From contig OX463847.1 in the NCBI GenBank assembly GCA_949825065.1, positions 33,631,164 to 33,695,163 of the forward strand: a stretch of 64,000 nucleotides of DNA. Direction: 5' to 3'. Positions 45,233-56,261 of this stretch are shown here, piece after piece. Position 1 is the first letter of the stretch; the number at the start of each line of letters is the position of its first letter. Below the pieces are notes generated by a model. The model made no database searches. It was not told the DNA's origin and worked only from the letters and a program-made list of their open reading frames with translations. The DNA comes from Odontocerum albicorne (Eukaryota; Arthropoda; Insecta; Trichoptera; Odontoceridae). Position numbers and translations under genes: made by a program.

Positions 45233-46982
45233 TCTCTCACAAATTATATACTAAAGGTATAAGAATTTAAATCGAAATAAAGATTATTACTAGAAGAAAA
45301 TATTTATTTCATAAATAATTTTAAAGAGTTGTAATTGTTTTGATCACATAGTAAATATTAAATAGGTATATTTGTTTTAATTCCGTGTTGAAATTACTAA
45401 AAAATAAATATAATTTAAATAAATGAATATTTTTACAGATTTTACCTTAAATATCTGGAAATATTTCTTTATGTTGACATGTGGTTTGGAATTTCTTGTC
45501 CTAGGGTCAAAAAAGGGCCAAAATCCTATTGTTGAGACACTTGCTTCACAGATGTTTGACTCAAAATACAAAATACTTAGTTAAATGTGGAAACACTTAT
45601 TTAACTAACACCACACTACAAAAGAAGCAATATTTGTTAACAAACTATTTAGTAAATGAATTTACTCACACGAATCACTTGTGTTTTGTTTTTTTGTTAT
45701 TGCGAAATAAATGCCTTTGGCAAAATTCTCTGAAAATCCTTTTAAGTATTTATTGTTTCAAGAACGTCATCAATTTAATTGTATTTAAAATATTTTAACC
45801 CCACTTAAATATTATTTTAAACACGTCACGTTTTTGTCATAAAATACTAATGTTATTATTAAAACATTAATTTGTATTACAATTCTAATAAATAAGAAAA
45901 TACACACCAATATTATTTTTGTTTACAAAGATATTACAATTTGGACAAAATATTTATAAAAACACTGGTTATTTTAACTTTTTTTGTTATAAAACTATCA
46001 ATACACATAAGATGAATTAAATTTAATTCGTTCAAATTATTATCGTCACTTGTAATGTCAATAATTGACAAGTTTTTGCATTCTACACTTCGCTTTCGAC
46101 CAAAAACAGATCGCGATCCCAGTACACTCGATCAGAGAACCGGCGAATACGTCCCCTCTGAGCGGAGGCTCAAACCGATCTGTCAGAAATATGAACGGAA
46201 TAGTATGCCATCTGTCTCGCTCTAGACTAAACAGGTTTATAATGCAATGTGCGCGTGCGTCCCGAGATGCATTTTAGCGATGCATTCAACTTCGAAAAAC
46301 TAATAAAAATGGAACAATTAGATATAAAAAAAAACTTTTTTGTTTCCTATTGTTACCGCTATTACGGCGTATATAACTTAACTACTGAATGACTGTTACT
46401 AAATAGTGTTTTAATATAAAAACGGTGAAAATGTATTAAATTTAAAGTAGTGAATGTCGAAATTTACTTTATTTAATACTTTTAATGATCGCCTCGTTCT
46501 TTAAAATTTTACTATTTTCATTCAACCTACATATACATACCAGTTTTATTTAAAAAGAGAAAATGGTTGTCAAATTATATTTTTAAACGTAGCTTTGTCT
46601 TTTCGAGTTTATAGTGCGGGAAAAATATTTCTATAAATGTATATTTTTATTATTTAGTGTACATGGTTACATATGGGATATCTGGCGTTGTACAACATTT
46701 TTTTTCTAGCCCACTAGCTTCCAACGAGTTTTAATTAATAAATAATTTGAAGCTTTCTAAGTATTGATATACATACACTCGTTTGAAAGTATGTGTTGAA
46801 AATTTTTGTATGAAATTTTAACATTTTTAGATTGACTTATCCCTTGAATAACGCAATATTTACGTTCATACTTCATAAAAAGTGTGATATATTTTGAAAT
46901 GGAAAATTTGTATATCTAAGTATACTCGTAACAGTTTTTTTTTGTATACCAGTCTAAGTAGATTTCGTTAAGATTTTTTAAA
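45233..46982. other. No gene recognised; one GC-richer island
   Basis: Mostly AT-rich. 46070-46285 is a CpG-rich single-copy island (atcgcgatcccagtacactc; gtgcgcgtgcgtcccgagat) with a 70-codon open frame lacking any known domain. It could be a promoter or first exon, but no coding sequence follows. Confidence 0.35.
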
Positions 46983-47227
46983 CATTTGTACAAAAATAAT
47001 TACCGTTTTCTTCCATCACCAGTTAGAATATCCCTTATTTTAGCATTTGTACAAAAATAATGACCGTTTTCTTCCATTACCAGTTAGAATATCCCTTATT
47101 TTAGCATTTGTACAAAAATAATGACCGTTTTCTTCCGTCACCAGTTAGAATATCCCTTATTTTAACATTTATACAAAAATAATGACCGTTTTCTTCATTC
47201 TCCAGTTAGAATATCCCTTATTTTAAA
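46983..47227. repeat. Tandem array, 61-bp unit x4
   Basis: Four units with catttgtacaaaaataatga and ccagttagaatatcccttat, few differences. Non-coding. Confidence 0.95.
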
Positions 47228-47277
47228 TAGTATTGGTGTAATTTTTTTATTGTTGTGTTTAAGGAAATGGACTCTAA

Positions 47278-47990
47278 AAAACATACATACATACCATCAC
47301 ACCATTTCCCTGTCGGAGTAGGTGGAGAGAACAGAGCGCCAGACTTTCATTTCTCGATACACATCCTTCGCCTCTTCTACATCTATACACATTCTTATAC
47401 AACTCCTACAATCTCTCTGACCTTTTACATTGTCTTCTATTAAAATATTTTTCCTATCCAACCATATTTTTTTGGTCTTCTTCTTCTACCATGACTTTTA
47501 CTCAGTATATTTATTTTATTAGTCATTCATTCATTCTACGTGTCTTAACCATCTCTTATTGTTTTTTTTCATCTTACTTAACACAATCCTTAAAACCATA
47601 TACACCCCTAATCACTTCATTCTATATTGTGGCTTGCAATATTAAACCATATATTATTTTCAGTGTACGCATTTTGACATAATTCATTCGGCTTTTTTCA
47701 GTATTTTTCTACGACCACGTTTCACGCCCATCTTCTTAACAGATTTTGATACTATCCAGTTCGAGTATATATACTTTAGTACCAAATTGAGTCTGTGGCC
47801 TATCGCTACACGCCGTTCGATATCTCTCATAACTGTTTTATCATCAGAGAAAATACTACAAAACTAAACCTGCTCCAATATCTTATTTTTCACCCGTAAT
47901 TCGCACTTTTCATTTCGGACTTTACCATCACCATGTTTTTATATTTCAAAAGATCTTTCTCTTTGCATCTGTCATACAATTTACTTATTG
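47278..47990 (-). mobile_element. Family R LINE, longest copy (copy 12)
   Basis: Minus strand, about 700 bp: (catacat)n end, 3' block accatttccctgtcggagta, then the coding region running upstream through the LRW-type segment (cgtgtcttaaccatctctta), the atatactttagtacc region (SxWY-type) and a KSEM/ANYG-like stretch near 47900. It reaches further into the reverse transcriptase than any other copy here. Many stops. Confidence 0.75.
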
Positions 47991-48149
47991 AGATCTGTAA
48001 TTCATCTTCATTAAAATTTGAAACAAACACCTGTCGTATGCACTTTTAATGAGTTAATTTGATAAATATGCAAATTTACGCCTGAAAAGGTGCTTCCACA
48101 CTGTGGGATTGTAATAAGAAGAATAATAAATGTTATAAAGTGTTGTTTA

Positions 48150-48345
48150 AAGAGGAGACTCTTCTTAAGGGCGCTTTATCTTGGGATTCGAACCCACTAA
48201 TATTAACAAATACTGTTGGTTGTAAGGATAGAACGATTATTAAATTTGACGGGGCGTTTCTAATCTGATGGCTGCGGTCATTAGATTAGGATCTTCCCCG
48301 CATCTACATATGTTAAGAAAGACATCAAGAGAAGACGAAACCTTT
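48150..48345 (-). repeat. Dispersed repeat family C, copy 2
   Basis: cttaagggcgctttatcttg, gggattcgaacccac (box B-like on the minus strand) and tgatggctgcggtcattaga. No TACGAGTA at the site where copy 3 has it. Confidence 0.6.
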
Positions 48346-48399
48346 GTAGACCTTTCAATATGTGATTGTAACACATTCTGGAGTGTAATGTACGTATGT

Positions 48400-48475
48400 A
48401 ATGTTCATATATAATCATGTGTGTTCATATACATATGTGTGTTCAAAATACATGTGTGTTCATAATAATCATAAA
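48400..48475. repeat. Short imperfect tandem repeat
   Basis: Four variants of catgtgtgttcatata/aaata in a row. Confidence 0.7.
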
Positions 48476-48598
48476 ATTGGATGAAACTTCCAAAAACAAT
48501 TGTATTCCTTTGCTTATTAAATACGTAAAAAATATATATAAGTACGAAATAGTCTATATAATTAATGTTTTTAATCGATAAAAGTGTAATTTTCGTTA

Positions 48599-48606
48599 TA
48601 CGAGTA
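48599..48606. other. TACGAGTA footprint in left arm of the inverted repeat
   Basis: Absent from the matching place in the right arm. The 21-bp flanking alignment is gap-free once six bases are removed. Confidence 0.75.
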
Positions 48607-49138
48607 TTAATGTTAATACGTTTTTGTTATAGCAAAGTCATATTATTAATGCGTAAAATTTAATTAGTTGATTACGTTTATTTTTTGATAAGATTCGTTT
48701 GTTAGATTAATATTTCAATTGGATCGATCTTTGTCTGCTTTAAAGTGTTCACGAAGATTAATTAATGAATGGTTAACAATTTTATATAGAGGATGGTTAA
48801 TTTTATTGAATTTGTTAGATTTCATTAGTTTAATTTAGTTCGTAAGGGGGCCTCAATGAAAATTAATAATTTTAATACAAATAATTATTGTTACTAACAA
48901 ATAATTTATTAAAATAAAAGTAATTTATTAAAATAAGTGTTCACATCTTTAACATTAAAATAAGTGTTCACATCTCTAGCACTTTGAAGCAGACAAAGAT
49001 CGATCCAATTGAAATATTACTCTAGAAAACGAATCTTGTCAAAAAAATAAACGTAATCAACTCATTAAATTTTATGCATTAATAATATGACTTGGCTGTA
49101 ACAAAAACGTATTAACGTTAACATGACGAAAAATACAC

Positions 49139-49146
49139 TATGAGTA
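49139..49146. other. Decayed footprint (TATGAGTA) in right arm
   Basis: Six bases absent from the left arm at the equivalent place. It differs from TACGAGTA by one C-to-T transition. Confidence 0.6.
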
Positions 49147-49195
49147 TTATCGATTAAAAACATTAATTATATAGACTATTTTGTACTTATATTTT

Positions 49196-49485
49196 TGTTT
49201 TTTTTATTTTTATGATTATTTGCAGTACATTGTGGGGTAAATGTTTTTGGTATGTCTGGAGTGATGAAGTGTGAGGAGTTTGATTTCGCGTGATGTACGA
49301 GTATACACGTGTAATTGAGTGTCACTGTTTGTCAGGTTGATGAGAATGTGCAACTGGGTTTTGTATAATCAAAAATCAGAAAGAAGTATCGATTTATTTT
49401 TTCATGCTTTATGTCCTTAGTGAGATACAGGCAAAAGCTTAGTTTACTGGGGACACGACAAACGAAAGGCAACAAACCCAGATCC
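49196..49485. other. No gene recognised
   Basis: Mixed composition; includes the octamer at 49296. Confidence 0.4.
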
Positions 49486-49493
49486 ATTAAAAC

Positions 49494-50219
49494 CAGGGCT
49501 GTGGAGTCGGAGTCGGAGTCGGAGCCGGAGTCATGGAGTCGGAACATTTTAGGCGGAGTCGAGTCGGAGTCGGAGTCGGAAAAAATCGACCGACTCCGAC
49601 TCCGTTTAATTATTTTAACATTTTCTTTAATGAATAACGTTACGGTATGTGTTAACCAGTTAACCTCTCATTGTTTCATGCTGATTCCATTTAGACCACG
49701 AATAGGAAATAAGATTTATATAAAGTATATTTACTTTAAAAAATCTTGTGTTCTATTCAATATTGAATAAAAAAAATAATAAACAACATAAATAAGATTT
49801 AGTTAACGTATGAAAACAAATGAAGCAACCTTTTTATTTTAAAGTGTTTTCTTATTTTTTTTAATACCTACCTACCTGTGTTGTTTTTCTAATTATTTTA
49901 AAAGTTTTATTTAATTCTTTTTTTAAATATTAATATATATTTTTAATATTATTTTTGTGTGAAGATATTGCTTAATGCGTATTGTTTATATATTTTTTTA
50001 TTAAATTGTTTCATTTGTGTACGAATATAATTAATTTTTTTATTTATACCTGTATCCATTATTAATAAGTCAATATAAATACATTAGGTAGACGCAGTAA
50101 ATTATAAAATAAAATAAAAATTGAAGTCAGAGTCAAGAGTTGGAGTCGGAGTCGGAGTATAAAATAAAGCCGGAGCCGGAGTCGGAGTCGGTAAATTTTC
50201 ATCCGACTCCACAGCCCTG
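49494..50219. mobile_element. Non-autonomous hAT-type element, 726 bp, perfect 8-bp TSD
   Basis: The ends are inverted, starting CAGGGCTGTGGAGTCGGAG on each strand, followed by runs of the hexamer ggagtc at both ends. ATTAAAAC is duplicated exactly at 49486-49493 and 50220-50227. The 8-bp duplication and CAG ends point to hAT. The interior is AT-rich without a transposase frame. The perfect duplication suggests a young insertion. Confidence 0.95.
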
Positions 50220-50339
50220 ATTAAAACTGTATGTCCGAATTAAATTACCTGTTGTTTTTTTCACAAATGATGTATATTTCTTATCATGTGTAAAATAAAC
50301 AAATAAATAGGTATTAATGTAATAAAATATTATGCCGTC

Positions 50340-50825
50340 GTCACCATCGTTGCTGGGTCTCGTAGTCGAGGATCCCCTCACCATTCCAACGTCAATTCAC
50401 TTGGAAATCGAAGCTATGTCGAGAAGATTGTAATTTTTAAGTAAGTGAGCAGTTGCACGCCAGCATACTCACTGGCCACATCGCTGTACTGGATCCGATG
50501 ATACATTGCCTAATTGCTAAGACACTTGTATCCTAAACGGGAGATGTGGGTTCCATTCCTGTTGGAACCCAGATTTTTAAAGAAGTGTCTAGTAACTAGA
50601 CTCTAGTTGGTTTGTCACTTAATGCCGCTTTTTTCGTCGTTGCTGGGGCTCGTGGTCGAGCACCCCCTCGCCATTCCAACGTCAATTCAGTTGGAAGCGA
50701 ATCTGGGGCGTGGATTTTTTTTTGTTTCTTTCCCATTTCTCCTCGTTAAGTGAGAGTGAGTCGTTGCATTCTAGCAAACTCAACGGCCACACCACTGTAC
50801 TGGATCCAATGGCGTATCGCAGATG
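50340..50825 (+). repeat. Direct repeat (~155 bp) flanking a SINE-A fragment
   Basis: 50346-50503 and 50637-50822 share cgttgctggg-ctcgt-gtcgag, attccaacgtcaattca and actggatcc-atg-. The second copy has an extra T-rich insert. Between them lies a SINE-A fragment. A segmental duplication, or two copies of an unknown repeat. Confidence 0.7.
50504..50622 (+). mobile_element. SINE-A fragment between direct repeats
   Basis: Head (tgcctaattgctaagacact), box B-like gggttccattcctgttggaa and the start of the body; the 3' tail is missing. Confidence 0.65.
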
Positions 50826-51239
50826 ATCGGAGTTCACTGGCATATTTTTCTCTCTTTTTGAAAGAATAGATATGACCGAAGTCATAAGTATTCTTACTAG
50901 GACCCCCGATACTAGGCAGAAAAAATGCTTTCGTAATTCGATGAGAGTAGGAAAAGCAAATAACACTTGGCAGCTATAGTAGCGCCTGAGCGATATAGTG
51001 CATAAAAAAAAAAGGCATTCAAAATCGTCATCGCCAAGAGATTTCCTGAATACGTTGTTAAGTGATTTAATTTTGTTTGTGTTTCAAAGCAAATACGAAA
51101 ATGCATTTCATTTTTGACAAATGGTTTAGGTATTCTTTTCTTCTTGTCAATTGTCTGGTCTGTTATTAGCAATACTAAATCTCTTGAGATGTTGATTTCT
51201 AGCTATTCTTTCATATTTTAATTCTTCTTGGGAGACGAC
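50826..51239. other. No gene recognised
   Basis: Unassigned. Overlapping minus-strand open frames of 86 and 94 codons have no known domain. Confidence 0.4.
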
Positions 51240-52395
51240 TGCCAGTCAGTATAGCATGCATTGCTAGATAGGGAAATTTTGAGTTATCCATTCTTTCCAC
51301 ATTTTCTCGCACTGTGTCTTCCAGTTGTCCATTTTTTCCACCCAACGAGCCTTAAAAATGGATGCCCCCAAGGGTCAATACTGAGTCCCTTACTCTTTAG
51401 CCTATATACATCCGATCTTCCAGATGTGATAAGGAACTGTAGCTACCACATGTATGCGGACGATACTCAAATTTATTATTCATTTGGAAGTGATGAGGTT
51501 CAGTCTGCCACTCAACACATAAATGATGATCTCGAGCGGCTGATGATATGGTCTAAGAGGCATGTGCTTCTCTTGAACCCTTCGAAATCGGTTATGATTG
51601 TTAAGGGTTAAGACAACAAGACGAAAAGTTGAACGAGCCTTTGGAAATAAAGATGGGTAACGCGACTGTGCCTACAGAGAGCGTGGTGCGCAATTTAGGC
51701 GGGTATATGGAATATGACTTAAGATTCGAGGCTCACGTTAAAACTGAATTACAATGGGCTTTTTCGCGGCTTAAAAATATTTATCGTATCCGTCAAAACC
51801 TGTCGATTGAGGATAGACGTAGAATAACCGAGGCACTCATTATCCCAATAGTCCTTTCCTTTGAGACTTTTCTTTTTTTTCATTCTTGCTGACAGTTAAC
51901 CTGAGGTGGTATAGGTGGGTTTACTTTTTATTTTGTTTTCTGCTATACGTTTTTGTTTTTTATTTATTTTTTAATCTAGATATGCGAGGGTGTGGGCTGG
52001 AAGCCCCCCGATGTCCTTGCGGTCGGGCTCGCCCTACATTGGGGGGGTGTATCTCGGCCGGGGGAATGTTTGTGGGATGAGCCCGGACCTTTTAATGTCT
52101 TCTCTCTTGAATGTATTGTATTTTTTTGTCATCTATTTATTTTCTGTGTTTTTTTTTATCTTCTTATTCTACATGTTCGAGGGTGTGGGGTGAAAAACAT
52201 CTGGTGTCCCCGTGGCTGGGCTCGCCCTATATTGGTGGGGTGTATCTTGGCCGGTGGTATGTTATTAAATGAGCCCAAACATTTTGATAGCTTCTGTTTT
52301 TAATGTATTCTCTTTTTAATGTGCTCTTGAAATGTGTCTAAATATATTATGTACATACTATGTTGCTATCAATAAACCTGTATTTATTTATTTAT
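51240..52395 (+). mobile_element. Non-LTR retrotransposon (Jockey/CR1-like), 5'-truncated
   Basis: Reverse transcriptase core: [20 protein letters not shown] (palm motif) and YADDTQIYY (catalytic), then [20 protein letters not shown], all in one frame to 51611. After a frameshift the thumb-side region continues (VRNLGGYMEYDLRFEAHVK, RRRITEALIIPIVLS) to about 51868, where coding ends early and a 3' UTR follows. That UTR contains a ~165-bp tandem duplication and ends at caataaacctgtatttattt, a typical tail. The endonuclease domain is missing. It is the only copy here that keeps the catalytic motif. Confidence 0.9.
51978..52275 (+). repeat. Tandem duplication in the LINE 3' UTR
   Basis: gcgagggtgtgggctggaag ... 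gggctcgccctacattgg ... and tcgagggtgtggggtgaaaa ... gggctcgccctatattgg are two diverged copies about 180 bp apart. GC-rich compared with the rest of the window. Confidence 0.85.
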
Positions 52396-52910
52396 TATTA
52401 TTTATATCCTAACACACGATTTCTCCAACTTTAAATATTTCTTGAATATGAGTGTCTGTAACCTGTATCTTGAAGTGGTTTGCTTGTATGGTATCTAAGA
52501 GTTTTCATGTCACTTGTTCAAAGCGTATTTTTTGTTTTTGTTGTACTCGTATTTGCTCTAGACTATATATCAAAAGTCATAATTGGCCTCATACATGTGT
52601 TATACATTAGCACCTTACTGTCCATTTCCTTATAATTGTTATTTCAGACAGCATATTTAAGCCCTTTGACTTATGGATTCGAAATAAAATACATGGAAAT
52701 AAATTTTTTTGTCATTTGTTTAGTTAAATACTGCTTATTCCACATTGAATATATATATATTTTTTTCAAAACATCGGTTTGAACCGTTTGTTTTTTACAA
52801 GCGATCAAATAATATTTTTTTTACAATCGATCGAAAATAACTATATTGTTAGAAATTCTACACGGGAACGTAATATTATGATTTGTTTTATCAAACACCA
52901 TTTATTCACT
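52396..52910. other. No gene recognised
   Basis: AT-rich; includes TACTCGTA at 52544. Confidence 0.4.
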
Positions 52911-52985
52911 TTATGTAACGGTATAACACTACCGGTTTCAAGGTTTTCACCTCACCATCAGGAGAGCACAAGCGTAGTTCAGTTC
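52911..52985 (-). repeat. Family F repeat, copy 2
   Basis: aacggtataacactaccggt and the following gtttcaaggttttcacctca match the 0.54 kb repeat. Confidence 0.6.
52916..52961 (-). ncRNA. Hammerhead-ribozyme-like core, copy 2
   Basis: On the minus strand: CTGATGG, a stem AGG-tgaaaa-CCT, then GAAAC, then a perfect 5-bp stem CGGTA/TACCG closing a six-base loop, followed by TTA. The order and spacing suit a hammerhead, but the last core base of CUGAUGA is G. Stem I is not obvious. Probably degenerate if genuine. Confidence 0.35.
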
Positions 52986-53495
52986 ATGTGTATTCGCCAA
53001 ATATTGAACGTCTTCATTTCACCAATAAAAAGGTTTATTTTTGAAGGAAATAAAAAATAAGAATAATATACATTTTCAATCAACAACCAATTATTTTAAG
53101 AAGACAAAGTTTTAATTCAAAGAAAACAACCACCAATATTTGTATTTTTAAGAGACCGAGAACAAAATAATTAATCTCACGCTCTTGAGAACCAGGCGTT
53201 CACGTACTCAACAAAATATTCAGATTACATATTTAAAATAAGTAAGTTATCAAAATGTTTCACATCCAATAACTTATCAGTTATTGGAATGTGACACCTT
53301 ACTTATCTCTAAATATACCATTCATTTTTTTTACGATAGTTTTTTTATAAAACTTTGATTTACGAAATTGTGAAATCTGTATTTGCAACCTTCTCTTGTA
53401 GACGTCTTTTTCAGTTACGCAGTGAAAACAAATAACGTTTTCTTGGCATTTAAAAATATTTCATGGAGTGTGAGTTGAAAATAGTAAATATTTAT
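52986..53495. other. No gene recognised
   Basis: AT-rich. A small inverted repeat (ccaataacttatcagttattgg) lies at about 53267-53288. Confidence 0.4.
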
Positions 53496-53693
53496 TGTAC
53501 TGTGCTGTAAACAGTAAAACAGGTGTATTTCCATATAGCAATGTACGAAAATAAAACAGAAAGATTTAAAAAAAATCTGAAGTAAAAAACAGACTGATTT
53601 CCTTTAAAAAAAATATTAGTATAAATGGAAATCGATCCTGAAATATCTGGGCTGGACGCGAGATGTGCTGCCAATTAGACCACAAAGGTTGTC
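53496..53693 (-). mobile_element. SINE-A, near full length, diverged
   Basis: Tail at left (tgctgtaaacagtaaaacag), box B-like ggaaatcgatcctgaaatat, head at right (ccaattagaccacaaaggtt). Confidence 0.7.
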
Positions 53694-55339
53694 GGAGTTC
53701 GTATTGTGGGTAAATTATTCCTAATTCAACATAAATTGTATTAATACACGTACACTGCTTGGTTTAAGTAAATGTATTTTAGTACCCAATTGACTTTTTT
53801 TATATCGCAATTCACCATTCAATATATCTTTCCGTCATATGAGAATAAACTTCTCAAATGGTAGTTTCCAAATTTCAACTACTTTGGAAAAAGAGAAAAC
53901 CAAATAAGAAAAATTACCAAGCTTACAAATAAAACAGTTAAACATTGCTACTAACAGCTTTATAACTAAATCATTCAAGATACACTTGCTCCTGTAACAT
54001 TTATATTTTGTTAAAGAAAAAGTAGAAAAAAGACTAGAAGGTGTAATAAATCTGTCCTTGTCACCTCTGGGAATATTTTTGCACCAGTGGATGGCACCAA
54101 GAGAATATTTATTGTCTGCGCCACGTGGCTACACACGATGAGAGACAAATGACATCCGCCAGCCGACGATTTGTTCTTCGTCAGAACAAACAAAGTGGGA
54201 GAATGTTTTCCTGGTACAGTTCCGTGACACACTTGCCAAATACACACATGACAACATTTTATCTCGTGTTTATACATACAGAATGATGTAAGTGCTTCTT
54301 CATCATCACCATCATCAGCGCGGATATGACTACAGTGTTGAATACGAGCCTCCATTTTCTTTCTCTACTTGCTCACATCATGGGCATATTGCTTCTATTT
54401 GTTCCCTGTCCTCTTAACCTTTCCCTTCCTGCGCTAAAAAAATCCGCGCGTTCTGGTGGTGTGTATTCAATACACATGTAAAAATGAGCGATTTAAAATC
54501 GAAAAAATAAGAATGTTCTTAGCCAATCGCTTAAATTGATTAAATTTGAAGTCAAAAGTGATAATAATTGAAATTTAATTGCTGAAAACATGAAAAAAAC
54601 GTCGGCCGACGTTCACAAAACGGGCGAAGAGACCAGTCAAATGGATGCCCGAGAGCTACTGAGACCTGAGACGTATTAACACTGTGCATGTTATACCTTG
54701 AAGGAAAAAAACACAACTGTGAACTGAGATTATATTTCTTGCATTCCCATATACCAAAGTAGAGTGAGACGTGAATTGCGTCGCTTCCTCACCCATAGCG
54801 GTTATTTTAGAATGAATACACCTACGTCACACACTAGCATACGTTTGATTGTATTGGTGAATTTATTCCCAATTTTCACAAAATATCTCTGATGTGGCCG
54901 ATAAGTGCTAACTATTATTAATATTATTTTTTCGTTCAATGCGTAAATGTATTACGGAGGAATACCTTAAATCTGAACCCAGTATTTATTATATTAAAGT
55001 TTTTTTAGAAGCAATGTGTACTAGTTACACATCCCAGGTAAGGGAGGGTTAATCACCACTCCAGCACTTTCTCAGTCCACTTTTATGAAACAGCTTTTCG
55101 CATTACTGATCCTGTGGCGTGGAATGGTCTATAATGTTAGGTGGCATGTGTCTATAGAAAACAATTAAAGACAACCGATTTTAAAAGGTCTTAACAAAAT
55201 TTATGTTTTTTGAAATACTACATCACACCTAAAGCCGAATGTGTTATTATTAAATATCGGAAGATAATCAAAGATTTCTTTGTATTATAGTTAGTCTCCC
55301 CTTGGTAAATTTTCAGTGGTTTTTTTTACCAAATGTATT
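53694..55339. other. Unassigned, with one unidentified open frame
   Basis: A 114-codon minus-strand frame at 54011-54355 starts MEARIQHCSHIRADDGDDEE and has mixed composition in a GC-richer patch. It is the best remaining candidate for an unknown coding exon, but I recognise no domain or clear splice sites. The 54560-54820 region is also GC-richer. The rest is AT-rich. Confidence 0.3.
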
Positions 55340-55500
55340 TTTCTAAACATGTGTAGATGAGGGGAAGTTCTCATTCTAATGGTCGCAGCCACCTTCTTTC
55401 TTCACTTACAACCAACTGTATTTATTTTTTATTTGTCAATAATACGAGTAGAAGGTTCAAATCCCGGGGAGAGTATTTTTAGATTAAACCATCGAAATTA
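55340..55500 (+). repeat. Dispersed repeat family C, copy 3, with TACGAGTA
   Basis: Inverse of 48150-48345: ctaatggtcgcagccacc and the box B-like ggttcaaatcccggg. It carries CGAGTA after a TA at 55443-55450. Both other copies lack these six bases and align without gaps when they are removed. Confidence 0.65.
55443..55450. other. TACGAGTA footprint in a family C repeat copy
   Basis: Present here and absent from both other copies (42.9 and 48.2 kb). The flanking 29 bp align without gaps after removal. Confidence 0.75.
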
Positions 55501-55691
55501 TTTAGTATAGCTTCAATGACGTAACGTGTTTTTATCTCATCCCCCATTTTAATCTCTTTACGTATCTCTTTTCCATTTGCCTAGTTATTTGTAACCATTG
55601 TTTTTTTTTTCCTTTTTTTTAGATTGAGTATTTACAGTAAAAACAATTATAACTAGTTTCTAGGTAGTTCGAAAAAATTGACATATGACAG

Positions 55692-56138
55692 CGTTTCCTA
55701 AACATTTTCACTAACAGACCCTTTGGCATCTGGCAATTAATATAAAATTATGATGTGTATCATACTTTGACATTCTTAATTGAGTTTAAAAAATAAAACA
55801 AATGCAAGCGTATGCCCTTTTTTATTGCATATATTATAAAAAACGCTAGTAATTTATCCAATAAATTTATATCATTTTATTTCGTCATAATGTGAGTGAA
55901 AATGTTGCTTTTTTTTTACATCTAATTATTGATGTCGGGGTCAATCATGAAAAGTTTTATCCTTAAATCTGATTGCACTTGCAGCCGGTTTAAATTTTAT
56001 GTTTTTTACGTGGACGAGGGAACATACCACCAGAAGAAAAATATACGAGTAACTTGATGTGTGTGTGAAGATGACGTTTTCTAGTACAATTGTAGTAATT
56101 GTAGATACCCTCACGGACCCGAGTTTGGGAACTGCTGA
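55692..56138. mobile_element. hAT-like MITE, degenerate
   Basis: Left end CAGCGTTTCCTAAAC; right end on the minus strand CAGCAGTTCCCAAACTCGGG, which is the style of many hAT MITEs. The eight flanking bases match only partly (acatatga / atctatgg). No transposase frame. The interior includes an octamer at 56044. Confidence 0.55.
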
Positions 56139-56261
56139 TCTATGGCATTAAACCCGCCGATTGTACCTTTTCAAAAATAACATCATTCCGTTTTCGCTTT
56201 AATGTAGGCAAAATTATCTTTCGAAAAATACCTCTTTCACGCCCTCTGCACCCTTTTTTTT

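Larger units (their letters stand above)
48527..49195. repeat. Large inverted repeat, ~220-bp arms
   Basis: 48527-48745 and 48974-49195 are inverted copies at roughly 85-90% identity by eye (tcaattggatcgatctttgt on the left; its inverse on the right). The ~230-bp centre is AT-rich with a short duplicated word (aataagtgttcacatct). It could form a long hairpin. Each arm carries one 6-bp block missing from the other (TACGAG at 48599; decayed TACTCA-type at 49139). Confidence 0.9.
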
